Assembly: GCF_005405905.1 (NCBI RefSeq)
Contig: NZ_BJHU01000026.1
Location: forward strand, 124,001 to 188,000
Source: Acidovorax sp. NB1
GTDB taxonomy: Bacteria; Pseudomonadota; Gammaproteobacteria; Burkholderiales; Burkholderiaceae_C
DNA: 64,000 nt
Reading direction: 5' to 3'
Positions 1-7,459 of this stretch are shown here, piece by piece. Made by a program: the position numbers and the translations under genes. The notes beneath the pieces were generated by a model. That model saw only the letters and a list, made by a program, of their open reading frames with translations. It searched no databases and had not been told where the DNA came from. Position 1 is the stretch's first letter, and each line of letters begins with the position of its first letter.

Positions 1-444
1 GTCAAATTCTTTTTGATCGGTATAGAAGTGCAGGATGCCCTGCGTGCGCTGGTCGTACTGGAGGCCGGTGGCCGCGCGCAGCTGCTGCAGCGTGTCGCGG
101 CTGTAGGTGCCCAAGCGCACGATCTGCTCGATGTTGTGGCGCGTGCGCGCGGGCGTGCAGTTGCGCAGGAAGGACAGGCCCCACAGCCACTGCCGCATGT
201 CAGCGCGCAGGCGGAAGAGCAATGGCGCATCTTCCTTGCCCAGCCATTGCAGCACCTTGAGCGGCGCACTGGGATTGGCCCAGGGCTCGGCGTGGCTCAC
301 CGAGATCTGGCCGCCGTTGGCAAAGCTGGTCTCGGCGCCGGGTGAGCCCTGGCGGTCGATGACGGTCACCTCGTGACCAAGTTGCGAAAGGAAATAAGCC
401 GAAGTCACGCCGAGCAAGCCGGCGCCCAGAACGATCACGCGCAT
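1..444 (-). CDS. dadA: D-amino acid dehydrogenase DadA, N-terminal part (cut by the window edge)
   Basis: FAD-dependent oxidative deamination of D-amino acids at the inner membrane, yielding 2-oxo acids and ammonia. The first 148 residues are present; the frame is still open at base 1, so the C-terminus lies outside. The protein opens with a Rossmann FAD motif (VIVLGAGLLG, residues 3-12) followed by the VTVIDRQ beta-strand end and ETSFANGGQISVSHAEPWA, which is typical of DadA small subunits. The ATG at 444 has an AAAAGG ribosome binding site about 8 nt upstream. The leader carries a tandem glycine riboswitch, so expression probably responds to glycine. A glycine-oxidising paralogue of DadA is possible; the missing C-terminus prevents a firm substrate call. 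Confidence 0.85.
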   Translation of the reverse strand, partial: MRVIVLGAGLLGVTSAYFLSQLGHEVTVIDRQGSPGAETSFANGGQISVSHAEPWANPSAPLKVLQWLGKEDAPLLFRLRADMRQWLWGLSFLRNCTPARTRHNIEQIVRLGTYSRDTLQQLRAATGLQYDQRTQGILHFYTDQKEFD

Positions 445-456
445 TTTTGAAGCCTT

Positions 457-509
457 TTAAGGGGTCTGCGCCTGATGGGTATGCGGTAGCAGCTACTAAA
501 TCAATAGCA
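457..509 (+). repeat. Copy R1 of the dispersed ~54-bp AGCTATCAAA element
   Basis: Diverged copy of the element described under R5: GCGCCTGATGGGTA, then AGCTACTAAATCAATAGCA. It lies inside the dadA leader, between the glycine aptamers and the start codon, antisense to the dadA transcript. It is the least conserved copy together with R7. Confidence 0.55.
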
Positions 510-536
510 AGCAGCTGGCGCATGTCCGCCAGGCTG

Positions 537-748
537 CCGCTCCCCCTGTCCTTGGTACCTGAGAGATTCACCGCCATCCCACCCGGGCTGCGGCTTGCTC
601 CTTCGGTGCGCCACCACGCTGCGGACAGGTGGTGGCGGCTCTCCAGACGGCTTTGAAAAATGGTGCAGTACGGGACCTGAGCGTGTATGGGAGTTTGCGC
701 CTTCGGTGCACAGCGGGCGTTGCCGCCGTGCTCTCCTGCGGGGGCCAT
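537..748 (-). promoter_or_regulatory. Tandem glycine riboswitch (gcvT motif, two aptamers) upstream of dadA
   Basis: Read on the minus strand, the first aptamer spans about 745-662 and holds GCAGGAGAGCACGG and later GCACCGAAGGCGCAAAC. The second spans about 655-540 and holds GTCTGGAGAGCCGCC, GCACCGAAGGAGCAAGCC and GGTGAATCTCTCAGGTACC, ending in AAGGACAGGGGG. The repeated GGAGAG and CCGAAGG-GCAA blocks plus the AATCTCTCAGG-ACAGGG tail are the hallmarks of the glycine riboswitch, and the two-aptamer layout is the usual cooperative form. The class normally activates expression when glycine is high. The expression platform should lie between 445 and 537; I see no clear terminator there, so control of translation or folding is a guess. 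Confidence 0.9.
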
Positions 749-880
749 TCTAGGAGCGCCCGGCGCGCAAAAACCTGCTCCTGCGAACTAATGGACCGCA
801 ATCGTTGCTGATGCTGGCGCTGTAGGGCCCGGTGGCTGGTAGCCATAATTTGCCAACATCCCCGACCCTGGAACCACCCC

Positions 881-1675
881 ATGCCCGATACCGCCTTTGA
901 TCCGCAGACCAGTGCCGCCGTGCTCACCATGGCCCGCCAGGGGCGCACGCCCCGCCCGTTCGACCTGCCCACGGCACTGCGCCCGCAGAACGCCGCCCAG
1001 GCCTATGCCGTGCAGGACGCCGTGGTGCGCGAGCGCGGCGAAGTCGCGGGCTGGAAGGTGGGCGCGGCCGCGCCCGATGCGTTGCCCGCGCGTGCAGCGC
1101 TCACCCGCGATTCGGTGTGGGTGGCGCAGACCCCGCACGCCGGGGAGGCCGCAGTCCACCTGCCCGCCGCCGGTTTTGCGGTGCTGGGGGTGGAGGCGGA
1201 ACTGGTCTACGAACTCGGCACCGACCTGCCCCCGCGCGAAACGCCCTACAGCGCAGCTGAGGTGCGTGCGGCCCTGGTGTCGGTGCGGGCCGCCATCGAA
1301 GTGTGCGACACGCGTTTTGCCGCCTGGGCCCGACAGGGCGAATGGAGCCGCCTGGCCGACCAGGCCTGCCATGGCGCCCTGGTGGTGGGCACAGGCACGG
1401 CCGATGTGGCGGCGGTGCAGCCGCTGGCGCAGGGTGTGGATCTGTGGGTGAACGAGTCGGTGGCCGTGCAGCACACCCGCTGGGGCAACCCGGCGGGCGA
1501 CCCGCTGCGGCTGCTGGCCTGGCTGGCCAACGAAGGCGCGCACAGCCTGGGCGGGCTGCGCGCGGGTCAGTGGGTGACGACGGGCTCGTGCACCGGCACC
1601 GTGTTGGTGGCGCCGGGCACCCGGGTGGTGGCGGACTTCCCGGGCCTGGGCCGGGCAGAGTTGGTGTTTGACTGA
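881..1675 (+). CDS. 2-keto-4-pentenoate hydratase / fumarylacetoacetase-fold enzyme (MhpD-like)
   Basis: 264 residues, the usual length of 2-oxopent-4-enoate hydratases, which add water to 2-hydroxypentadienoate in aromatic meta-cleavage pathways; related decarboxylases share the fold. Diagnostic segments are VAGWKVGA near residue 55, the GVEAELVYELG block with acidic metal ligands near 105-115, AIEVCDTRF near 140, and a C-terminal VTTGSCTGTVLVAPGTRVVADFPGLG resembling the family's G-S-T/C-G signature. It stands alone, divergent from the riboswitch-dadA unit, with no neighbouring meta-cleavage genes, so its pathway cannot be inferred from context. The exact substrate is uncertain. Confidence 0.75.
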   Translation: MPDTAFDPQTSAAVLTMARQGRTPRPFDLPTALRPQNAAQAYAVQDAVVRERGEVAGWKVGAAAPDALPARAALTRDSVWVAQTPHAGEAAVHLPAAGFAVLGVEAELVYELGTDLPPRETPYSAAEVRAALVSVRAAIEVCDTRFAAWARQGEWSRLADQACHGALVVGTGTADVAAVQPLAQGVDLWVNESVAVQHTRWGNPAGDPLRLLAWLANEGAHSLGGLRAGQWVTTGSCTGTVLVAPGTRVVADFPGLGRAELVFD

Positions 1676-1718
1676 CCTGCCTGCCGGTCAGCACAGCCCT
1701 CGGCCCGGTGCCTGCCCG

Positions 1719-2174
1719 TCAGCGGCGATACGGGTTGTCGGGGCTACGGTCGTGGCGGTTGGACACGCCATCGCCATCGCGGTCACGGTCGTGGCGGTTG
1801 GGAACACCGTCACCGTCGCGGTCCCAGCCGCCGGGCTGCATATTCCAGCGGCCGCCATGTTCCACCCAGCGCGGCTCGCGGTAGTGGTAGCCCGGGCGGG
1901 CCTTCACCCAGTGGCCTTGTAGCCAGACATGGCGGTGGCCGCGCCACTCCCAGTGGCCAGGCACCCAGACCATGCCCCGGCGTGGGTGGGGCGCGGCTTC
2001 GTAGCGGGGGGGCGGGGGCGCCTGGTACTGCACCACCACTGGCGCAGGGCCGTGGTAGCGGGGCGCGTCCGTGCCGATGACAACGGTGGCGCTGGTGTGC
2101 TGCGCGTGCGCCGCCGTGGCGGCACCCAGCGTCAGCAGGGCGATGGATACAGCGGCGAGTGCATTGCGGGCCAT
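1719..2174 (-). CDS. Secreted YXWGXW-repeat (BcpO-like) protein with Asp-rich tail
   Basis: 151 residues. A signal peptide (MARNALAAVSIALL to AAHAQ) is followed by a proline- and tyrosine-rich region and repeats of the type VWVPGHWEWRGHRHVWLQGHW, the tryptophan-glycine pattern of YXWGXW/BcpO proteins of the betaproteobacterial envelope. The C-terminus has two DRDGDGV-NRHDR repeats like calcium-binding thrombospondin-3 repeats. The ATG at 2174 was chosen over an upstream in-frame start because a GAGGAG ribosome binding site sits 6 nt ahead and the signal peptide begins there. Function is unknown; an envelope or calcium-linked role is inference. Confidence 0.7.
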   Translation of the reverse strand: MARNALAAVSIALLTLGAATAAHAQHTSATVVIGTDAPRYHGPAPVVVQYQAPPPPRYEAAPHPRRGMVWVPGHWEWRGHRHVWLQGHWVKARPGYHYREPRWVEHGGRWNMQPGGWDRDGDGVPNRHDRDRDGDGVSNRHDRSPDNPYRR

Positions 2175-2333
2175 GGTGAACTCCTCAAAATGATCCCTGT
2201 CGGAACCGGAGCCTTCATGCTGCGGGCTCTGCGTCAAGCCGGTGTAGTCGAATTGCGAAGTGTTGTGAAGTTGTGTTTCCTGGGGCGGAGGCGCATAGGA
2301 AGAGTGTGATTTTTTTCACGCTCGCGGTGGGGC

Positions 2334-2714
2334 TCATCGCCACCAGATCACCACGGCCAGCAGCATCAGCGCCACCCAGGCGGGGTGGCGCCCCTCGGTG
2401 GCAAAGAACACCAGCAGCCCGCAGGCCAGCGTGGCGCCCGCCGCCACATCGGCCACCCAGGCGCCCAGGTTGGTGTCCGCAGGCACTGTGCCCAGGCGCC
2501 ACAGCAGCGCGCTGAAAGCCCAGCCCAGCACCGTCACCAGGTGCCAGCTGCCCCAGAGGATGCGCACATGCCCCTCGCGCAGCACGGGCTGGCCGCCCGT
2601 GGGCACCACGCCGCGCAGGCGCAGCGAGCGGAACACCAGGATTTCTCCGAGCACGGAATGGGCGGCGCCCACCAGGGCCAGGCCCAGGGCGGCAAGGACC
2701 AGCGATGTATTCAT
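2334..2714 (-). CDS. Small four-helix membrane protein of unknown function
   Basis: 126 residues. The ATG at 2714 is preceded by a strong GGGAGGAG ribosome binding site; the longer open frame upstream is non-coding. Hydrophobic stretches at about 5-25, 53-70, 83-105 and 110-125 suggest four membrane helices. Short motifs visible are AAHSVLGE and GHVRILWGSWHLVTVLGW. It lies between the Trp-rich secreted protein and the kinase operon on the same strand, but the gaps of over 40 nt do not force co-transcription. I do not recognise a named family. Confidence 0.65.
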   Translation of the reverse strand: MNTSLVLAALGLALVGAAHSVLGEILVFRSLRLRGVVPTGGQPVLREGHVRILWGSWHLVTVLGWAFSALLWRLGTVPADTNLGAWVADVAAGATLACGLLVFFATEGRHPAWVALMLLAVVIWWR

Positions 2715-2758
2715 GTTTTTTCTCCTCCCGGTGTCTATCTTGTTCGTGAAGGGGGCGG

Positions 2759-4093
2759 TCAAGGGTTGGCGCCGGTGGGTGTGAGCCAATGTGCTCCCCG
2801 GGTGTGCACCCGTGCGCCCAGCTGCGTGAGCAGGTGCATCAGGCCCATCCACATGCGCTCGAACGCGGGCATCTCACTGGGCACCTGCTGCAGGTGGCGG
2901 CCCAGCATGCGCTGGTCTGCGGGGGGCGTCAGCGGCGGTGGGGTCTTGGTGCCAAAGTCGAACACGGCTTGTGTGAATGGCTCGATCTGCCAGGCCTGCA
3001 TCACGGCCAGGGCCGGGGCCAGGTCGGTGCGGTAGGTGGGCAGGCTGACATCCGGCCCGGCCAGGCCCAGGGCCTGGTAGGCCTGCAGCACCAGCGCATG
3101 GCGCTCTGGGTCGTCCGCTGGCCGCAGCAGTGCCGACCAGGCCTGCGTGACCTGCGCGCGAAACCCGGTGGACAGGCTGCGCGTGCAGCCAAAGTCCAGC
3201 ACGCCCACCGTGCCATCGGGCGCAAACAGAAAGTTGCCTGGGTGGGGGTCGGCATGCACCCGGCCCAGCACAAAGATGCAGTGCATGAACCAGTCCCACA
3301 GGTGCTGCCCGGCCTGGTCGCGCTGCGCCTGCGTGGGCTGGGTGGCCAGCCAGGCCTGCAGCGGCTGGCCGGGCACAAACTGCTGCGTGAGCACCTGGGC
3401 GCGGGTGTGCGACAGGATGGGCCGGGCCATCACCACCCCCGGCTGCGCGGCGTGCTGGGCAAACCATTGCAGCTGTTCGGCCTCTTGCAGGTAGTCCACC
3501 TCGCGCAGCAGGGTGGCCTCGATCTCGGTCATTACGCTGTCCATCACCGCGTCGGTGGGCAGGGGCAGGTCGGTGTGGGCCAGGGCGCGCAGCGCGGTGC
3601 GCATGAGCTGCATGTCGTTGGCAATGGTGGCGGCGATGCCGGGGTACTGCACCTTGACGGCCACCGTGCCGTGGCCTGCGAGCTGCGCGCGGTGCACCTG
3701 GCCCAGGCTGGCGGCGGCAAACGCGGTGGGCTCGAAATGGTCGAACAGCGCCTCGGGCTCCTGCCCGAAGGCCTGGCGGAACACGCGGCCCACCAGCGCG
3801 CGGTTGAGCGGCGGGGCCTGGTGGTGGGCGCGCGCCAGCTCGCGCCGCACGCCCTCAGGCAGCAGCTGCGGGTGCATGCTGAGCAGCTGCGACACCTTGA
3901 GCGCCGAGCCCCGCAGCTGCCCCAGTGCGCCAAACAGGATGCGGCCCAGCGCGGCCTCGTGCTCGGCCTGTGCCTGGGCGGAGCGCTTGCGCGTGCGATG
4001 CCCCAGTTCGGCCATGCCGATGCGCGCCGCTGCCAGCCCGGTGATGGCGCTGCGGGCCAGCTTGCCGGTGCGCGGGGCCTCAGCCTTGGCCAT
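2759..4093 (-). CDS. AarF/UbiB/ABC1-family atypical kinase
   Basis: About 444 residues from the ATG at 4093. It contains the ABC1/UbiB hallmarks: the KxGQ-like segment LRGSALKVSQLLSMH, the alanine-rich loop AAASLGQVHRAQL that replaces the P-loop, the catalytic lysine in VAVKVQYPG, the HADPHPGNFLF catalytic loop and LDFGCTRSLS as the DFG equivalent. UbiB proteins bind ATP and support ubiquinone synthesis or lipid handling; members outside the ubi operon often act in lipid metabolism. No C-terminal membrane helix pair is obvious, unlike classical UbiB. It overlaps the DUF2867 gene by 14 nt and is the last gene of a TetR-led operon. A TTG at 4126 is an alternative start. Confidence 0.8.
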   Translation of the reverse strand: MAKAEAPRTGKLARSAITGLAAARIGMAELGHRTRKRSAQAQAEHEAALGRILFGALGQLRGSALKVSQLLSMHPQLLPEGVRRELARAHHQAPPLNRALVGRVFRQAFGQEPEALFDHFEPTAFAAASLGQVHRAQLAGHGTVAVKVQYPGIAATIANDMQLMRTALRALAHTDLPLPTDAVMDSVMTEIEATLLREVDYLQEAEQLQWFAQHAAQPGVVMARPILSHTRAQVLTQQFVPGQPLQAWLATQPTQAQRDQAGQHLWDWFMHCIFVLGRVHADPHPGNFLFAPDGTVGVLDFGCTRSLSTGFRAQVTQAWSALLRPADDPERHALVLQAYQALGLAGPDVSLPTYRTDLAPALAVMQAWQIEPFTQAVFDFGTKTPPPLTPPADQRMLGRHLQQVPSEMPAFERMWMGLMHLLTQLGARVHTRGAHWLTPTGANP

Positions 4094-4655
4094 GTTCTGC
4101 CAGGCGCTGTGCCGTGCCGCGTGCAATCACGCGGTGGATGGGCGTGATCACCGCCATGTACGCATGGCCCAGCGTGTTGTGGATGTGCACCACCGTGCTC
4201 AGCACCACCCGGGGCGCGGCGCCGGGGGCGGCGGGCTGTTTGCAGATGGACACCTGCACGTCCAGGTGCTTGTCGTCCTGGCCCATCACCACCTCGGTGT
4301 CGCTCAGGTGCCGGATGCGGAAGATGCCCACGCGGTCACCCACGCGGTAGCTGCGCGCGTCGCGCAGAGGGCGGCCGCTGGCGGGCGGGTGGCCGTCGTG
4401 CAGCTGGCCCAGGTCCTTCAGGCCCACCAGGCGCACGGCCTTGTTGCGCACGAACATGAGGGCGCGTGTCCATGCCGGGGTGCGGGCCGCAACGTCCAGC
4501 CACGACTGCAAGGCCGAGCGCGCGGGGTGCCGGTCGGCCACCTCGTAGGCATCAAAAAAATCGGCCCCGGGCAGGGTGGCGTGGATGGCCGTGCCGGGCG
4601 GCACCTGGGTGGCGCGCACGGTGGTGGGGGCAGCGGTGGCTGTGGGCGAGTTCAT
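4080..4655 (-). CDS. DUF2867 family protein
   Basis: 191 residues. The pattern ADFFDAYEVADRHPARSALQSWLDVAARTPAWTRALMFVRNKAVRLVGL, then YRVGDRVGIFRI and a VSTVVHIHNTLGHAYMAVITPIHRVI end, fits DUF2867, a family of START-like folds often found next to oxidoreductases and regulators. Function is unknown; lipid or small-hydrophobe binding is inference from the fold. It overlaps the TetR gene by four bases (ATGA) and the kinase gene by 14 nt, so the three are translationally coupled and should be controlled by the TetR protein. Confidence 0.7.
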   Translation of the reverse strand: MNSPTATAAPTTVRATQVPPGTAIHATLPGADFFDAYEVADRHPARSALQSWLDVAARTPAWTRALMFVRNKAVRLVGLKDLGQLHDGHPPASGRPLRDARSYRVGDRVGIFRIRHLSDTEVVMGQDDKHLDVQVSICKQPAAPGAAPRVVLSTVVHIHNTLGHAYMAVITPIHRVIARGTAQRLAEHGQG

Positions 4656-5509
4656 GGGGCGCTCTTCTTCTTGCGGGGCGTGGCGGGCTTCGTTGCGGCC
4701 GGGGCGCTGGGTGCGCGTTTAGCGCGGCGTGGTGGCGCCGCCGGGGGCTCAGGGCTGCGCTGGGCGGGGGATGCGTGTGGCGGGGCACTGCCCAGCGTCT
4801 GCCGCGCCAGTTGCAGCATGCCCAGCAGGCCGCTGCCGTGCTGGGCCATGCGCGCCATCTGGCTGCGCAGCACAAAGCCGCCCAGCTGCGCCACGCGGTT
4901 GACCAGGCCCACGCGCAGCGCCTGCACCAGCACACCGAGCGACAGGTCCACCAGCTGCGTGGTGTCGGCGAATTCGTCGGAGGTGTCGGCCAGCCAATAG
5001 CTCACCACGCCCGCGAGGTAGTCGGTGTAGAGGCTGCCCGCCAGGCCCTTGAAGTCGCAGGGCTCGATCTCGCCGCTGGCCTCGGCGGCTTCCAGAAAAC
5101 CGGCCACCGCGTCGCGCAGGCCCTGGCGCGCCGCCAGGGGTTCGGCCAGCATCGACAGCGGCGAGCGCCGCGCCAGGCTGCGCACCTGGGCCACAAATTC
5201 GCGGTCGGCCAGCAGGCGCTCCAGCACCGCGTCGGTCAGGCGCTGCAGCTTTTCCTGCAGGCTGTAGCCGCCAAACCCCGGGGTCTTCAGCGTGTCGGCC
5301 AGCGCCTGTTGGACGGTGTCGTCCAGGTAGCCGACCACGATGCGGTCTTTGGTGGGGAAGTATTTGTAGATCGTCGCATCGCCAATGCCTGCAGCGCGCG
5401 CGATGTCCTTCATCGTCGTGCCATCGAAGCCTTGGCGGGTCATGAGGTCCACCGCGCTGGCCACGATCTGGCGGCGCGTGGCGTCTTGTTGCTGGCGGGT
5501 GGTTTTCAT
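4652..5509 (-). CDS. TetR-family transcriptional regulator with a basic, proline-rich tail
   Basis: 285 residues, longer than the usual 190-220. The N-terminal TetR domain is clear: IVASAVDLMTRQGFDGTTMKDIARAAGIGDATIYKYFPTKDRIV at about 14-58. A ligand-binding helical region follows to about 230. The last 50 residues are rich in Pro, Ala, Lys and Arg (ending PRKKKSAP), an unusual appendage that may bind DNA non-specifically or be disordered. It leads the operon with DUF2867 and the AarF-like kinase. A 40-bp AT-rich palindrome covers its promoter immediately upstream of the start codon, so autorepression is likely. Confidence 0.85.
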   Translation of the reverse strand: MKTTRQQQDATRRQIVASAVDLMTRQGFDGTTMKDIARAAGIGDATIYKYFPTKDRIVVGYLDDTVQQALADTLKTPGFGGYSLQEKLQRLTDAVLERLLADREFVAQVRSLARRSPLSMLAEPLAARQGLRDAVAGFLEAAEASGEIEPCDFKGLAGSLYTDYLAGVVSYWLADTSDEFADTTQLVDLSLGVLVQALRVGLVNRVAQLGGFVLRSQMARMAQHGSGLLGMLQLARQTLGSAPPHASPAQRSPEPPAAPPRRAKRAPSAPAATKPATPRKKKSAP

Positions 5510-5512
5510 TTG

Positions 5513-5552
5513 ACTATCTTTAAATAAACAAAATTTGTTATTTAAAGAATAG
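5513..5552. promoter_or_regulatory. 40-bp AT-rich palindrome, candidate TetR operator
   Basis: The arms ACTAT-CTTTAAATA-ACAAA and TTTGT-TATTTAAAG-ATAGT are inverted copies with one-base slips, centred at about 5532. It begins 4 nt upstream of the TetR start codon, where binding would block transcription or initiation. It is the most AT-rich stretch in this part of the window. Confidence 0.65.
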
Positions 5553-5636
5553 TAAATTTCTTTTGTCGCGTCAACAGGTGCGTGCAGGCCCGGCGTGCGC
5601 CATTGCGCGGCACGCGGTACGTGAGGGGGGGCGGGC

Positions 5637-5831
5637 TCAGTCCTCGGGCACGAAGATCTGCTCGATGGACCGCTGCAGCACCTGGGCGATCTTGAAGGCC
5701 AGGGGCAGGCTGGGGTCGTACTTGCCCGCTTCGATGGAGTGCACCGTCTGGCGGCTCACGCCCAGCGCGTCGGCCAGCGCCTGCTGGGTCATGCCGCGGT
5801 CCTGCCGCAGGGCTTTGAGGTGGTTGCGCAT
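5637..5831 (-). CDS. Small XRE-family HTH regulator
   Basis: 64 residues that are almost entirely one Cro/CI helix-turn-helix: LRQDRGMTQQALADALGVSRQTVHSIEAGKYDPSLPLAFKIAQVL, ending IEQIFVPED. This compact type is usually encoded next to a small membrane protein, as here: the order on the minus strand is membrane protein (7279), NAD-dependent dehydrogenase (6884), then this gene, with gaps of 2 and 9 nt. It probably represses its own operon by binding the dyad at 7293-7358, which is inference. Confidence 0.85.
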   Translation of the reverse strand: MRNHLKALRQDRGMTQQALADALGVSRQTVHSIEAGKYDPSLPLAFKIAQVLQRSIEQIFVPED

Positions 5832-5840
5832 GGGGCTGCC

Positions 5841-6884
5841 TTACGCGGGTGCCAGGCCGTCGGCCACGAGCTGCTCCACGTGCTCGCCGAGCGTGTCGAG
5901 GGCGGGCCGGTACGCCACCCCGAGTTCGGTCCGGCTGCGCGTGGTGTCGAACTGCATCGGGTGCCCGACGTTGTGGCGCACATACCGGCGTGCCATGCCA
6001 GCTGCGGGCGCGATGAGCCACATCAGCCACTTGGGCACTTCCTTGGTAGGCAGCCGGGCGCTCCGGTTGGGGTGGCTCTGGCGCAGGCGCTGCGCGATTT
6101 CCAGCAGGCGCAGGCTCTCGCCCACGACGATGTAGCGGCCCGATGCGCCCGGCAGCAGCGCCGCGCTGACGTGGGCCTGGGCGACGTCGCGCACGTCCAC
6201 CGTGCCCAGCCACAGCTCTGGTACGCCCTGGCGGAAGGAGCCGTCCAGAAACTGGCGCAGCAGTTGCACGCTGGTGGCATCGTCGCGCTGCGACAGCGAC
6301 GGCCCGAAGATGGCGCCCGGGTGCACACTCACCATCGACCAGCGGTTCTGCCGCGCCTGCATGTCCCAGGCCAGCGCCTCGGCGCGGGTCTTGGACAGTG
6401 CGTACGCATTGCTCTGCGCGGTGGACGTGCGGTTCACGTCCGTTTCGGCCAGCGCCTGCCCGGGCCGGGCCTGCAGCTCGACGCTGTCCCCGTACATCGC
6501 CACGATGCTGCTGGTGACGACCACGCGCTGCACGCTGGCCGTGCGGTTGACGGCCTCCAGCACATGGCGCGTGCCCTCCACGGCGGGGGCGATCAGCTCG
6601 CGCTCTGGGTCGGCCGAGGTGCCCAGCCGGTAGGGCGACGCGGTGTGCACCACGGCACTACAGCCTTCCATGGCCGCGTCGAACCCCTGGGCCTTCAGCA
6701 GATCAGCCTCGAAGAGCACGAGCCGGCCGGGATGCTCTGCCGACAGCCGCTGCAGGTGCGCTAGCTTGCGGCCATCCTGCAGGCTGCGCACCGTGCCGTG
6801 CACGGTATGGCCTTGTTCGAGCAGCAGCTTCACCACCCACGATGCGAGGTACCCGGCTGCGCCGGTCACGGCAACGCGCGCCAT
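5841..6884 (-). CDS. NAD-dependent epimerase/dehydratase (dihydroflavonol-reductase-like extended SDR)
   Basis: 347 residues. The N-terminus has the extended-SDR cofactor motif VAVTGAAGYLASWVV (TGxxGxx, residues 3-17), a following GTVRS that favours NADP(H), a VVVTSSIVAMYGD serine segment and the active-site YALSKTRAE (YxxxK). Extended SDRs of this sort reduce ketones or aldehydes; the substrate is unknown. The ATG at 6884 begins directly at the Rossmann fold, so the longer upstream frame was discarded. It lies between the membrane protein and the XRE gene in one operon. The annotation of the family is firm, the reaction is not. Confidence 0.8.
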   Translation of the reverse strand: MARVAVTGAAGYLASWVVKLLLEQGHTVHGTVRSLQDGRKLAHLQRLSAEHPGRLVLFEADLLKAQGFDAAMEGCSAVVHTASPYRLGTSADPERELIAPAVEGTRHVLEAVNRTASVQRVVVTSSIVAMYGDSVELQARPGQALAETDVNRTSTAQSNAYALSKTRAEALAWDMQARQNRWSMVSVHPGAIFGPSLSQRDDATSVQLLRQFLDGSFRQGVPELWLGTVDVRDVAQAHVSAALLPGASGRYIVVGESLRLLEIAQRLRQSHPNRSARLPTKEVPKWLMWLIAPAAGMARRYVRHNVGHPMQFDTTRSRTELGVAYRPALDTLGEHVEQLVADGLAPA

Positions 6885-6886
6885 GC

Positions 6887-7279
6887 TCAGCTCACCCGGT
6901 GGTGGGTGATGCACAGCCCCAGGCCCCACGCGGCGATCAGCCCCGCAGCGACTGCCAGCGGATGCACCGACGGTGCCAGGCCCAGGGCCTGCAGCGCCGA
7001 CACCACGAGCAAACTGGCCAGCACCAGCCCCACCGCCCATTGGCAGGCCCGGCCATGCATCTGCCGCTGCAGCTCATCAAGCCGCCGGTATCTGCGCCAC
7101 CCCAGCCATGCCAGCAGCGCACACGCCCCCGCCAGCAACCCCGCCGTCCAACGCCCGGAGGCGCCCGGCAGATGCGCCAGCTCCAGGCTGGCCAAGCCCA
7201 GCAGAATGATCACCAGCAGCCCCGCCAGCACCTTGGCCAGGTAGCTGATCTGCTCCACGGGAGAAGGAAGTTCGTTCAT
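6887..7279 (-). CDS. Four-helix membrane protein paired with an XRE regulator
   Basis: 130 residues with hydrophobic segments at about 15-35, 43-62, 80-100 and 107-125. The cytoplasmic loop WRRYRRLDELQRQMHGRACQWA resembles the loop found in DUF2178-like and related small membrane proteins commonly co-encoded with compact XRE repressors. It is the first gene of the operon and is followed after 2 nt by the dehydrogenase. Function is unknown. Confidence 0.6.
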   Translation of the reverse strand: MNELPSPVEQISYLAKVLAGLLVIILLGLASLELAHLPGASGRWTAGLLAGACALLAWLGWRRYRRLDELQRQMHGRACQWAVGLVLASLLVVSALQALGLAPSVHPLAVAAGLIAAWGLGLCITHHRVS

Positions 7280-7292
7280 GCGCGCCGTCCTG

Positions 7293-7358
7293 AAAGTAAA
7301 GTTTGCTTGACAAAATTTTCGCCCGAGAGATCTGACGATGTCAAGTTTCTTTTACTTT
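7293..7358. promoter_or_regulatory. Dyad of AAAGTAAA-N5-CTTGACA half-sites with embedded -35 boxes
   Basis: The left half-site (AAAGTAAA 7293-7300, CTTGACA 7306-7312) is repeated inverted on the right (TGTCAAG 7339-7345, TTTACTTT 7351-7358). Each half contains a perfect TTGACA. On the minus strand the TTGACA at 7344-7339 is followed after 18 nt by GAAAAT, a reasonable promoter for the membrane protein-SDR-XRE operon. The dyad is a strong operator candidate for the XRE protein. Confidence 0.6.
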
Positions 7359-7399
7359 TTGGAGGAGAGCTGCAAGTTGGAGGGGCCAATGTTCAAGAC

Positions 7400-7454
7400 T
7401 TTTTTGCCTTCTCCGCGCAGTGGTAAAGCGGTTTATGCTATCAATAAGTGAGCA
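7400..7454 (+). repeat. Copy R2 of the dispersed ~54-bp element
   Basis: TTTTTGCCTTCTCCGCGCAG, then GGTAAAGCGG and GCTATCAATAAGTGA. The CTATCAA end lies 6 nt from the stop codon of the minus-strand XRE gene at 7460. Confidence 0.7.
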
Positions 7455-7459
7455 TTTGG

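Noticed and set aside
3513..5000. Plus-strand open frame of about 495 codons
   Set aside because: Crosses the AarF kinase, DUF2867 and TetR genes on the other strand; low-complexity composition.
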